A DNA stretch of 64,000 nucleotides from Variovorax sp. V213 (lineage in GTDB: Bacteria; Pseudomonadota; Gammaproteobacteria; Burkholderiales; Burkholderiaceae_C), in contig NZ_AP028664.1 in NCBI RefSeq assembly GCF_041154455.1, positions 2,729,001-2,793,000 of the forward strand, read 5' to 3'. The stretch's first letter is position 1. Each line of letters begins with the position of its first letter. Of this stretch, positions 1 through 6,347 are shown piece after piece. The notes under the pieces are model-generated. The model did not search any database. It had not been told where the DNA came from and saw only the letters and a list, made by a program, of their open reading frames with translations. The translations under genes were made by a program, and so were the position numbers.

Positions 1-31
1 CAAGGCATCCAAAGCTTTTGGGGGAACAAGC

Positions 32-202
32 ATGTCCTTTGCGCTCTACATGATCGGTTTTCTGATCTTTCTGGCCGGCGTCGCCTGGGGCGCCTCGGTG
101 GCCGGCGTGCCCACGCTCTACATCGGCATCGGCGCGCTGATCATCCTGGGCATCGGCATCTTCAGCGCAGTGGCGCGTACGCGCAGCAAGGATCCTTCCT
201 GA
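32..202 (+). CDS. Small two-helix membrane protein, unknown function
   Basis: This 56-residue reading frame starts at an ATG preceded by a G-rich ribosome-binding stretch (gggggaac). It is almost entirely hydrophobic: one helix at about residues 4-24 (LYMIGFLIFLAGVAWGASVA) and a second at about 28-47, followed by a short basic tail (RTRSKDPS). The length and the two-helix hairpin suggest an inner-membrane microprotein. I do not recognise a named family. It is convergent with rlmB; the bases up to rlmB are described separately. No signal peptide or catalytic residue is visible, so no function is assigned. Confidence 0.6.
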   Translation: MSFALYMIGFLIFLAGVAWGASVAGVPTLYIGIGALIILGIGIFSAVARTRSKDPS

Positions 203-207
203 ACGCG

Positions 208-348
208 TTGCGCCGGGCTTTCGAACATTTCCAGAGCGACTGGATGTTCTTCAACCGCCTGCTGGGTACGCCGCAGATGCGGCGCAAGCCCCTTGTCCAA
301 GGGCTGGCAGCGCGGCGTCAGGTGCCGCGCTGCCGCATGGCTTCGTAG
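208..348 (+). other. Possible 46-residue ORF or gene remnant between the small membrane protein and rlmB
   Basis: From a TTG at 208 an open frame runs to a TAG at 346 and overlaps the end of convergent rlmB by 31 bases. Its codons look protein-like (Phe-Glu-His-Phe-Gln-Ser-Asp-Trp-Met-Phe-Phe-Asn-Arg), with high GC3. There is no ribosome-binding site and no ATG start. A weak hairpin (CCCTT-GTCC-AAGGG, around 289-303) lies inside it. It may be a decayed gene end or chance; I do not claim that it is expressed. Confidence 0.15.
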
Positions 349-1064
349 AGGCACACCCCGCTGGCCACGGAAACGTTCAGGCTCTCGACGGCTCCAGCCA
401 TGGGAATGCTCACGAGCTCGTCGCAGGTCTTGCGCGTCAGCTGCCGCATGCCCTCGCCTTCGGCGCCGAGCACCAGGGCCAGGGGCCGCTTGAAGTCGCT
501 TTGGTAGATGGTGCCGGGCGCATCGTCGCTCGTGCCGACGCACCAGATATTGCGTTCCTTGAGCTCGTTCAGCGTACGCGCCAGGTTGGTCACCATGAAG
601 TACGGCACGGTTTCGGCGGCGCCGCTGGCCACCTTGGCCACCGTGGCGTTGATGCCGGCCGCATGGTCCTTGGGGGCAATGACCGCATGCGCTCCGGCGC
701 CGTCGGCCACGCGCAGGCAGGCGCCGAGGTTGTGCGGATCGGTGACGCCGTCGAGCACCAGCAGAAGGGGCACGGTGCCGGCCTCCTCCAGGCCTTCGAG
801 CAACTCGTCCAGCGAGCGGACCTGCGCGATGGGTTCGACCCGTGCCACCACGCCCTGGTGGCCGTGGCTGCCGCTGAGCTTGGCGAGCCGGAGACCGTCG
901 GCCTCGACCAGCCGCACGCCGGCCTCCTGCGCGCGTGCGATGAACTGTTTCATGCGCGCATCGCGCCGGCTGGTGTCGAACATCACTTCGAGCACCGATT
1001 TCGGCGCGGTCTTGATGCGCACGCCCACGGCATGGAAGCCGAAGATCACTTTAGGGGAAGACAT
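318..1064 (-). CDS. rlmB: 23S rRNA (guanosine-2'-O)-methyltransferase RlmB
   Basis: This is a 248-residue SPOUT-class methyltransferase predicted to methylate the ribose of G2251 in 23S rRNA using S-adenosylmethionine. The N-terminal substrate-binding domain covers about residues 1-80. The C-terminal SpoU knot has the three family motifs: DPHNLGACLR at 109-118, LGAEGEGM at 199-206 and IPMAGAVESLNVSVA at 220-234. The start chosen is the ATG giving MSSPKVIFGFHAV, the usual family N-terminus; the open frame runs 65 codons further upstream with no family-like sequence. It lies 34 bases downstream of the unknown membrane protein and is probably the last gene of the ybbA-type operon. Confidence 0.93.
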   Translation of the reverse strand: MSSPKVIFGFHAVGVRIKTAPKSVLEVMFDTSRRDARMKQFIARAQEAGVRLVEADGLRLAKLSGSHGHQGVVARVEPIAQVRSLDELLEGLEEAGTVPLLLVLDGVTDPHNLGACLRVADGAGAHAVIAPKDHAAGINATVAKVASGAAETVPYFMVTNLARTLNELKERNIWCVGTSDDAPGTIYQSDFKRPLALVLGAEGEGMRQLTRKTCDELVSIPMAGAVESLNVSVASGVCLYEAMRQRGT

Positions 1065-1098
1065 CCCCTGATTATCGAGGCCTGCGCGCGCCTCCTCC

Positions 1099-2079
1099 TC
1101 AGGCGATGGGGAGACCGCTGTGCGCGCGGGTCTGTTCGTCGTGCAGTTCCTGCACGGCCAGCGCTTTCGGGTGCACCCGGGCGCTGTTGCCGGCGCTTTC
1201 CAGGTACCGGCAGGCGGCATGGCCTTCGGCGGCTTTTTCGTAGCGTGCGACCCAGGCATCGCGCATGGGCAGCTTCTCGGGGGACACGGGCCACACGCCC
1301 GGCCGGGGCCGGATGTGCTCGCCGATGCCGATGCGCCAGGGCTTGGCGCTCAGGCGGGCGCGAAAGCAGTTCTGGTTGCGGCACATGCGCGCATAGGTCT
1401 TGTCCACGCCCAGCGCATGAAAGCAGTCCGCCACCGCCATGTCGGCCGGGCTGAAGACGTCGTGCATTGCCAACACCCGGAAACCGGCCGGCGTGCGGTA
1501 GAGGCGCAGGTGCCAATCGGGGTGCTGATGGACGAAGCGCCCGATGCGCTCGGCCGCGCGCTTTTCGGGCGCGGGGTTGTCGCTGGCCTCGCCACGCTTC
1601 TTGCCCAGCCCGATGCGCCAGGCGACGATGAAGACCACGATGGCGGCGATCAGCCCGCCCACCCAGGTCTTGGCGGTCCAGCCGCCGACGATGCCCGCGA
1701 TCAGCGCGGGCGCCAGCGCAAACCCGAACACGCTGCCGCGCAGGGGTTCGTCGAAATCGATGTCGACGAAAAGCACATCGGGCGTGTTGAGGCAGCGCGC
1801 GCCGTAGCTGTTGCGCGTGATGACGGTGTCGCCCTGCTGCTCGACGATCTCCTCGCGGATCGGCACGCCTTCGGCCCCGTTGTAGGCCAGCTTGCGCTCG
1901 CGGCGGTTCAGCTTCTCGCCGCTGGCGATGCGATCGAAGGCCTCTCGCGTTCGCTGGTCGGCATGCGCCTGGGCGGCCAGGGGGCTGTCGTCCGACCAGC
2001 CGTAGCGCCGCACGGTGATCTGCTTGCCCGCCACCTGCTCCTGGATGCGGCCTTCGGCCCAGAACCGGGGGACGATCAT
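1099..2079 (-). CDS. Unknown protein with two membrane helices; possible primase-like fold
   Basis: This is a 326-residue protein of no family I can name. Residues 1-100 are polar. An acidic strand VDIDFD (105-110) follows the segment SYGARCLNTPDVLF. Two hydrophobic helices at about 116-134 and 139-156 form a hairpin, then a basic stretch follows. The C-terminal half contains HLRLYRTPAGFRVLAMHD (190-207), CRNQNCFRARLSAKPWRIG (233-251) and further cysteines at 219 and 290. The DxDxD strand plus the YRT-G-R element recalls the layout of archaeo-eukaryotic primase-like domains, but this is inference from pattern only. Its ATG overlaps the stop of the ABC ATPase by 4 bases (ATGA), so the two are probably co-translated; rlmB follows. 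Confidence 0.8.
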   Translation of the reverse strand: MIVPRFWAEGRIQEQVAGKQITVRRYGWSDDSPLAAQAHADQRTREAFDRIASGEKLNRRERKLAYNGAEGVPIREEIVEQQGDTVITRNSYGARCLNTPDVLFVDIDFDEPLRGSVFGFALAPALIAGIVGGWTAKTWVGGLIAAIVVFIVAWRIGLGKKRGEASDNPAPEKRAAERIGRFVHQHPDWHLRLYRTPAGFRVLAMHDVFSPADMAVADCFHALGVDKTYARMCRNQNCFRARLSAKPWRIGIGEHIRPRPGVWPVSPEKLPMRDAWVARYEKAAEGHAACRYLESAGNSARVHPKALAVQELHDEQTRAHSGLPIA

Positions 2080-2798
2080 GCTTCGAGCGAAGCCACCAGC
2101 ACGGGCTTCGACTCATTGAGCGCCATGCGCCCGGCCTCGATGGTGATCCGGCGCTCGCACTGCGCCGCGATGCCGCGGTCGTGGGTGACGAGCACGAGCG
2201 TGGTGCCGAGCTCGCGGTTGAGGTCGAACATCAGCCGCATGACCTGCTCGCCGGTCGCGAAGTCGAGGCTGCCGGTGGGTTCGTCGGCCAGCAGCAGGGC
2301 CGGCTGCACCACGAAGGCCCGGGCAAGCGCCACGCGCTGCTGTTCGCCGCCCGAAAGCACCTTGGGGTAGTGGCCAAGGCGCTGCCCGAGCCCGACGCGC
2401 CCGAGCATCTCGGTGGCGGCCTTGCGCGCGTCCTTGCGGTCGGCCAGTTCGAGCGGCAGCATCACGTTTTCGAGCGCGCTCAGGTTGCCCAGCAGCTGGA
2501 AGCTCTGGAACACGAAACCCACGCGCTGGGCACGCAATGCGGCGCGCTCGTCCTCGTCGATGGCAAAGATGTCGTCCCCCGCGAGCTTGACGGTGCCGCG
2601 GGTGGGCGTGTCGAGACCCGCGATGATCGACAGCAAGGTGCTCTTGCCCGAGCCCGAGGCGCCGACAATGGCGGCAGTTTCCCGCGCGCCCAGGGTGAAA
2701 TCGATGTTCTGCAGAATGTCGAGCGTGCCGGTCGAATCGGTCACGGACTTGAACACATGCTCGACAGCGACAATGGCATCAGACGAGGGTTGGGACAT
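2076..2798 (-). CDS. ABC transporter ATP-binding protein, YbbA/LolD-like
   Basis: This is a 240-residue ABC ATPase of the MacB/LolD/YbbA group, expected to pair with a FtsX-type permease. Walker A GASGSGKST is at 46-54, the Q-loop FQ at 97-98, signature LSGGEQQRV at 148-156, Walker B LLLADEP at 168-174 and the switch His at 206. The location back-to-back with a tesA-like esterase matches the E. coli tesA/ybbA arrangement. The permease (YbbP) that normally follows is missing here; instead the unknown membrane protein follows with a 4-base overlap. The ATG used (2798) overlaps the esterase start as a shared CATG, so the 5' leader of each gene lies inside the other. No good Shine-Dalgarno is seen. 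Confidence 0.88.
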   Translation of the reverse strand: MSQPSSDAIVAVEHVFKSVTDSTGTLDILQNIDFTLGARETAAIVGASGSGKSTLLSIIAGLDTPTRGTVKLAGDDIFAIDEDERAALRAQRVGFVFQSFQLLGNLSALENVMLPLELADRKDARKAATEMLGRVGLGQRLGHYPKVLSGGEQQRVALARAFVVQPALLLADEPTGSLDFATGEQVMRLMFDLNRELGTTLVLVTHDRGIAAQCERRITIEAGRMALNESKPVLVASLEA

Positions 2799-3468
2799 GA
2801 AAAGGCTTTTCGTTTTGAATCGACGTGACTTTATCTTGACCGCCGCCGCATTCGGCAGCGCAGGGACATCGGCGGTGGCGCAAGCCCAGGCTGCGGTGCC
2901 CCGCCAGCCGGTGATTCTGGTGCTCGGCGACTCGCTGAGCGCCGAATACGGCCTGAAGCGCGGCGAAGGCTGGGTGCCCCTGCTCGAAAAGCGCCTCGCG
3001 GCGCAAAAGATCCCGGCCACGGTGGTCAATGCCAGCATCAGCGGCGACACCAGCTCGGGCGGGCGGGCCCGCTTTGCCTCCCTGCTGGCGCAGCACAAAC
3101 CCAGCCACGTGGTGGTCGAGCTTGGCGCCAACGACGCACTGCGAGGCCTGCCGCTCCAGAACACCGAGGAAAACCTGCTGCAGATCACCAAGGCCGCGCA
3201 GGCCGCGGGCGCCAAGGTGCTGATCGTCGGCATCCAGGTGCCTCCGAACTACGGCGGCGACTACACGCGGCGCTTCGAGGCCGTGTTCGGCAAGGTGGCG
3301 GGTGCGACCAAGGCTGCGCTGGTTCCCTTCCTGCTCAAGGGCGTGGCCGACGCGCCCGATGCGCTCGCGCTGTTCCAGGCCGACCGCATCCATCCCACCG
3401 CCGCGGCCCAGCCGCAACTGCTCGACAACGTCTGGCCGGAATTGCGCAAGCTGCTCGCCGCCAAATAG
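2797..3468 (+). CDS. tesA: TesA-like arylesterase / lysophospholipase, SGNH hydrolase
   Basis: This is a 223-residue secreted SGNH-family hydrolase acting on acyl esters or thioesters. The conserved blocks are GDSLS at 44-48 (nucleophile Ser46), SGDTSSGG at 82-89 (oxyanion Gly), GAND at 110-113 (oxyanion Asn112) and DRIHP with Asp196 and His199. The N-terminus NRRDFILTAAAFG followed by Ala-rich residues to about 31 is a signal peptide with a twin-arginine-like RRDFI motif, which suggests Tat export. The ATG at 2797 is used; a TTG at 2815 (giving MNRRDFIL), preceded by aaaagg, is a possible alternative that would remove the overlap with the divergent ABC gene. Confidence 0.88.
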   Translation: MKRLFVLNRRDFILTAAAFGSAGTSAVAQAQAAVPRQPVILVLGDSLSAEYGLKRGEGWVPLLEKRLAAQKIPATVVNASISGDTSSGGRARFASLLAQHKPSHVVVELGANDALRGLPLQNTEENLLQITKAAQAAGAKVLIVGIQVPPNYGGDYTRRFEAVFGKVAGATKAALVPFLLKGVADAPDALALFQADRIHPTAAAQPQLLDNVWPELRKLLAAK

Positions 3469-3483
3469 GCGGCCGAAAGGCAA

Positions 3484-3519
3484 GAAGCCGCTGCAAGCCC
3501 TAAGGCCTGCAGCGGCTTC
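3484..3519 (+). terminator. Hairpin after tesA, terminator-like
   Basis: A perfect 12-bp inverted repeat, GAAGCCGCTGCA and TGCAGCGGCTTC, flanks a 12-base loop, 15 bases after the esterase stop. No clear T run follows on either strand, so it may be a weak or bidirectional terminator between the convergent esterase and 67-residue genes, or an RNA-stabilising stem. Confidence 0.45.
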
Positions 3520-3543
3520 GTCGTCGAGAGCCCGGTTTCGGAA

Positions 3544-3747
3544 TCAACCGTTCTTGGTAGGCAGATCGGGGACGGTCGGGGGATCGCGTTCGAGCGAGGC
3601 GACGTCGGTTTCCGGGTCGCCGGGCGCAAGGCCATCGCTGCTTGGAGAGAGCTTCCGGTTGGCCTTCTCGCGGAGCTTTTCTTCCTTCTTCTTCTTCTTG
3701 GCCAGCTCTTTCTGGCGCTTTTCGTAGCCGTAATTTGGTGTTGCCAC
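3544..3747 (-). CDS. Small Lys-rich hypothetical protein
   Basis: This is a 67-residue cytoplasmic protein starting VATPNYGYEKRQKELAKKKK; the first half is a charged, probably helical Lys/Glu run and the second half is Pro/Asp-rich and likely disordered. The GTG at 3747 is chosen because caaggagaagca stands just upstream (strong AAGGAGA); the frame also extends nine codons further without such a site. Short proteins with this ATPNYGYEKRQ start are, to my knowledge, widespread in Burkholderiales and uncharacterised. It has its own promoter-like elements and a perfect 17-bp palindrome in its leader. Confidence 0.75.
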   Translation of the reverse strand: MATPNYGYEKRQKELAKKKKKEEKLREKANRKLSPSSDGLAPGDPETDVASLERDPPTVPDLPTKNG

Positions 3748-3766
3748 TGCTTCTCCTTGAGGCGAG

Positions 3767-3783
3767 ACAGTCACGGTGACTGT
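3767..3783. promoter_or_regulatory. 17-bp perfect palindrome in the leader of the 67-residue gene
   Basis: ACAGTCACGGTGACTGT is an 8+1+8 perfect inverted repeat lying between the predicted transcription start (about 3786) and the GTG start at 3747 on the minus strand. It could be a dimeric-regulator operator or an RNA hairpin just upstream of the ribosome-binding site. The regulator is unknown. Confidence 0.45.
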
Positions 3784-3792
3784 GCGTAGCCT

Positions 3793-3820
3793 ACTGTAAG
3801 CGATAACGGTGCGGTCTCAA
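3793..3820 (-). promoter_or_regulatory. Candidate sigma-70 promoter for the 67-residue gene
   Basis: On the minus strand TTGAGA (3820-3815) and TACAGT (3798-3793) are separated by 16 bases, matching the consensus at 5/6 and 4/6 positions. Predicted initiation is near 3786, giving a leader of about 40 bases that contains the palindrome. This is a pattern match only. Confidence 0.35.
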
Positions 3821-3838
3821 GGCGCCGGGCCGGGCGCC
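3821..3838. other. GC-rich hairpin downstream of metC
   Basis: GGCGCC-GGGCCG-GGCGCC forms a 6-bp stem about 140 bases beyond the metC stop and just upstream of the promoter of the next minus-strand gene. It may insulate that gene from metC transcription, but it lacks a T run. Confidence 0.25.
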
Positions 3839-3978
3839 GTTTCGAACTCGAACACACCTTGCAAACCCGGATCGCGCTGGAACATGAAGCAGCCCCCCCG
3901 CTTCAGCCATCATGGCAAGGGCCGTCGAAACCACTATCCCGCCGACGTGCACACCCTTCCCATGACGCGCGGCGAACC

Positions 3979-5172
3979 TTACAGCCGCGCCAGCGCCTGT
4001 TGCAGGTCGGCCCGCAGGTCTTCCACGTCCTCCAGGCCAACCGAGAAGCGCACCAGCGTGCCCTTGTAGGGCCACGGCGCGACGCTCGCGTCGCGCATCA
4101 GTCCGATGTCATAGGGCACCACGAGGCTCACGGGGCCGCCCCACGAATAGCCGAGGCGAAAGAGGTTCAGGCTGTCGCAGAAACGGTCGACCTGCTCGGT
4201 GCTGTAGTGCTCATCGAACACGATCGAAAAGAGCCCGGCGGCCAGGTCGGCCGCGCCGCACAGCGCACGCCAGTTCGCATGGCCGGGCGACTCTTCGAGC
4301 GCGGGGTGGAGCACCTGGGCGATCTCTTCGCGGCCGCTGAGCCAGCGCGCCAGTTCGCGCGCCGAACGGTCGTGCGCGGCATAGCGCAACCCGATGCTGG
4401 GCAGCGAGCGCAGCAGGGTTTCCACATCCCCCACGCCGACGCCGAAGCCCATGCGCATGTGGGTGAGCTTGAGCGCGCGATGCAGGCGATCGTCGCGGGT
4501 GACGACGCTGCCCATCAGCACGTCCCCGCCGCCGCTCGGGTACTTGGTGAGCGCATGCACCGAGATGTCCACGCCCTGCCCGCTACCGTTGAAATCGAAG
4601 GGTGCGAAGGCCAGGCCCGCGCCCCAGGTGTTGTCCAGCGCGGTGACCACTCCGCGCGCGCGGCAGACGTCGACGAGCGCCGGCAGATCGGGAAACTCCA
4701 TGGTCACCGAGCCCGCCGCCTCCACCCACACCAGCCGCGTGCGGTCCGAAAGCTTGGCGGCCAGGTCGGCCGGGTTCATCGCGTCGTACATGCGGTGCGT
4801 GATGCCGAAGTTGGCCAGCTCGCCGGTGGCCAGCGCCTTGTTGGGGCCGTAGGCGTTGTCGGGAATCAGCACCTCGTCGCCGCTTTTCAGGAAGGCAAAC
4901 GACACCAGCGAAATGGCCGCGAGCCCGCTCGGCACCAGCAGGCATTCGGTCCCGCCCTCGAGCGTGGCCAGGCGCTCCTCGAGCGTGAAGGTGGTCGGCG
5001 TGCCATGCAGGCCGTAGGTATAGCCGGCCTTGGTCTTCCAGTCGCGCGCGCGCATGGCCGCCACGTCGGCGAAGAACACGGTCGACGCCTTGAAGATGCC
5101 AGGCTGAGGCGCCGCAAAGTTGGCGGGCGGGGTGTAGGGGTGGTGGATCAGGGTCGTGGAGGGCTTGCTCAT
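3979..5172 (-). CDS. metC: Cystathionine beta-lyase, PLP-dependent
   Basis: This is a 397-residue Cys/Met-metabolism PLP enzyme, predicted to cleave cystathionine to homocysteine, pyruvate and ammonia in methionine synthesis. Visible fold-type I features are YTYGLHGTPT at 51-60 (phosphate-contacting Tyr and Arg/His region), PSGLAA at 81-86, the PLP-ring Asp180 in ALDNTW, and the Schiff-base lysine Lys210 in SVHALTKYPSGGGD. Length and start (MSKPSTTLIHHPY) fit the proteobacterial MetC/YqhD-like branch. Other trans-sulfuration lyases share the fold, so substrate choice is inferred. It is monocistronic, with about 230 bases before the next minus-strand gene. Confidence 0.85.
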   Translation of the reverse strand: MSKPSTTLIHHPYTPPANFAAPQPGIFKASTVFFADVAAMRARDWKTKAGYTYGLHGTPTTFTLEERLATLEGGTECLLVPSGLAAISLVSFAFLKSGDEVLIPDNAYGPNKALATGELANFGITHRMYDAMNPADLAAKLSDRTRLVWVEAAGSVTMEFPDLPALVDVCRARGVVTALDNTWGAGLAFAPFDFNGSGQGVDISVHALTKYPSGGGDVLMGSVVTRDDRLHRALKLTHMRMGFGVGVGDVETLLRSLPSIGLRYAAHDRSARELARWLSGREEIAQVLHPALEESPGHANWRALCGAADLAAGLFSIVFDEHYSTEQVDRFCDSLNLFRLGYSWGGPVSLVVPYDIGLMRDASVAPWPYKGTLVRFSVGLEDVEDLRADLQQALARL

Positions 5173-5310
5173 GGCCCCGATGCTAGCGCGACCGTGCCTT
5201 CAGTCGAGCAGCCAGCCTGTCACCCCCCTGCCGCCGAGGCTTGAGAAAGTGGCGATGCGGCGTTCAGAATGGCGCCCTGCCCCTGCTTCTTCTTCTCGAA
5301 AGGCAACCCC

Positions 5311-5760
5311 ATGGCGATCCACGAACTGTTCCCGTACCTTTGCGTCGACGATGCCGCCGCGGCCATCGAGTTCTACTGCAAGGTCTTCGAGGTGAAGGAG
5401 ATCTTCCGGCTCACCGAGCCCAGCGGACGCATCGGCCATGCGGAACTCGATTTTCACAACGGCGCCGTCCTGATGCTTTCGGATGAGTTTGCCGAATACG
5501 ACATCCAGAGCGCCAGGACGCTCGGCGGCACCGCGGTGACGCTGCACCTGCATGTGGACGATGCGGATGCGGTGGTGGCCCGCGCCGTCGCGGCGGGTGC
5601 CACGCTCGACATGGCGCCGCAAGACCAGTTCTATGGCGAGCGTTCCGGCGTGTTCCGCGACCCCTTCGGGCACCGCTGGAACGTGGGCCACAGCATCGAG
5701 AAGCTGACGCCGGAAGAAATGCAGCGGCGCTACACGGCGATGTTCGATTCGGCCGGTTGA
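5311..5760 (+). CDS. VOC (glyoxalase/bleomycin-resistance) family protein, PhnB-like
   Basis: This is a 149-residue single-domain VOC protein. It begins MAIHELFPYLCVDDAAAAIEFY, the typical first beta-alpha-beta module with a substrate-pocket Phe-Tyr-Lys, and has a second module including HLHVDDADAVVARAVAAGA and the C-terminal RDPFGHRWNVG motif common in PhnB/YaeR-like members. The ATG at 5311 is preceded by gaaaggcaacccc and gives the normal N-terminus. The substrate is unknown: the family includes lyases, dioxygenases and antibiotic-binding proteins. It is convergent with the phosphoribosyltransferase. Confidence 0.8.
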   Translation: MAIHELFPYLCVDDAAAAIEFYCKVFEVKEIFRLTEPSGRIGHAELDFHNGAVLMLSDEFAEYDIQSARTLGGTAVTLHLHVDDADAVVARAVAAGATLDMAPQDQFYGERSGVFRDPFGHRWNVGHSIEKLTPEEMQRRYTAMFDSAG

Positions 5761-5786
5761 GCGGGCAACCGGCGCCCGCGGATCAG

Positions 5787-5820
5787 GTCAGACCGACCAC
5801 TTCGTCAGACTGACCACTTC
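5787..5820. repeat. 17-bp tandem duplication across the stop codon of the phosphoribosyltransferase
   Basis: GTCAGACCGACCACTTC (5787-5803) is followed immediately by GTCAGACTGACCACTTC (5804-5820), identical at 16 of 17 positions. The right copy encodes the last residues and stop (TGA at 5807-5805) of the minus-strand phosphoribosyltransferase; the left copy lies just beyond the stop. It looks like a recent slippage-type duplication. Confidence 0.8.
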
Positions 5821-6329
5821 TCCAGAAGCTTCTCGGGGCCGAGCGCGTCGTAGCCTTCGAACGGCTGGTGGATCCACGGGTTGGTGGCCAGGTACTCGAC
5901 CGAGTAGTCGGGCGTGAAGGTCGACAGCGCCTTGGTCCAGAGCACCGCGCTGCGCAGCTCGCTGATGGGCTTGTAGTTGTTGCGCAGCATGTCCATGACC
6001 GCGTGCAGCGTGTGGCCCGAATCGGCCAGGTCATCCACCAGCAGCACCCTGCCCGCGATCTCGCCCTTGGGCGTGGTGATGAAGCGGGCGATGTCCAGGT
6101 GGCCCTGAACCGTGCCGGCATCGGCGCGATAGGAGCTGGTCGACATGATCGCCAGCGGCTTGTCGAAGATGCGCGAAAGCACGTCGCCGGGGCGCATGCC
6201 ACCGCGTGCCAGGCAAAGAATGGTGTCGAACTGCCAGCCCGACTGGTGAATCTTGATCGCGAGCTTCTCGATGAGGTTGTGGTACTCGTCGTAGCTGACG
6301 TAGAGATGCTTGCCGTCTTCGGTCAACAT
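5805..6329 (-). CDS. Purine-type phosphoribosyltransferase
   Basis: This is a 174-residue type I phosphoribosyltransferase. The PRPP loop VLLVDDLADSGHT is at 95-107, the ARGG PPi-loop at 41-44, and Trp/Phe-rich hood residues (NPWIHQPFEGYD) lie near the C-terminus. The hood resembles xanthine/hypoxanthine-guanine phosphoribosyltransferases (Gpt-like), so nucleobase salvage to IMP/XMP/GMP is the likely role. The gene follows purA by 18 bases on the same strand, consistent with a purine operon. The 3' end is bordered by a tandem duplication. Confidence 0.82.
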   Translation of the reverse strand: MLTEDGKHLYVSYDEYHNLIEKLAIKIHQSGWQFDTILCLARGGMRPGDVLSRIFDKPLAIMSTSSYRADAGTVQGHLDIARFITTPKGEIAGRVLLVDDLADSGHTLHAVMDMLRNNYKPISELRSAVLWTKALSTFTPDYSVEYLATNPWIHQPFEGYDALGPEKLLEKWSV

Positions 6330-6347
6330 GGTTGGGTTCGTTCCTGT

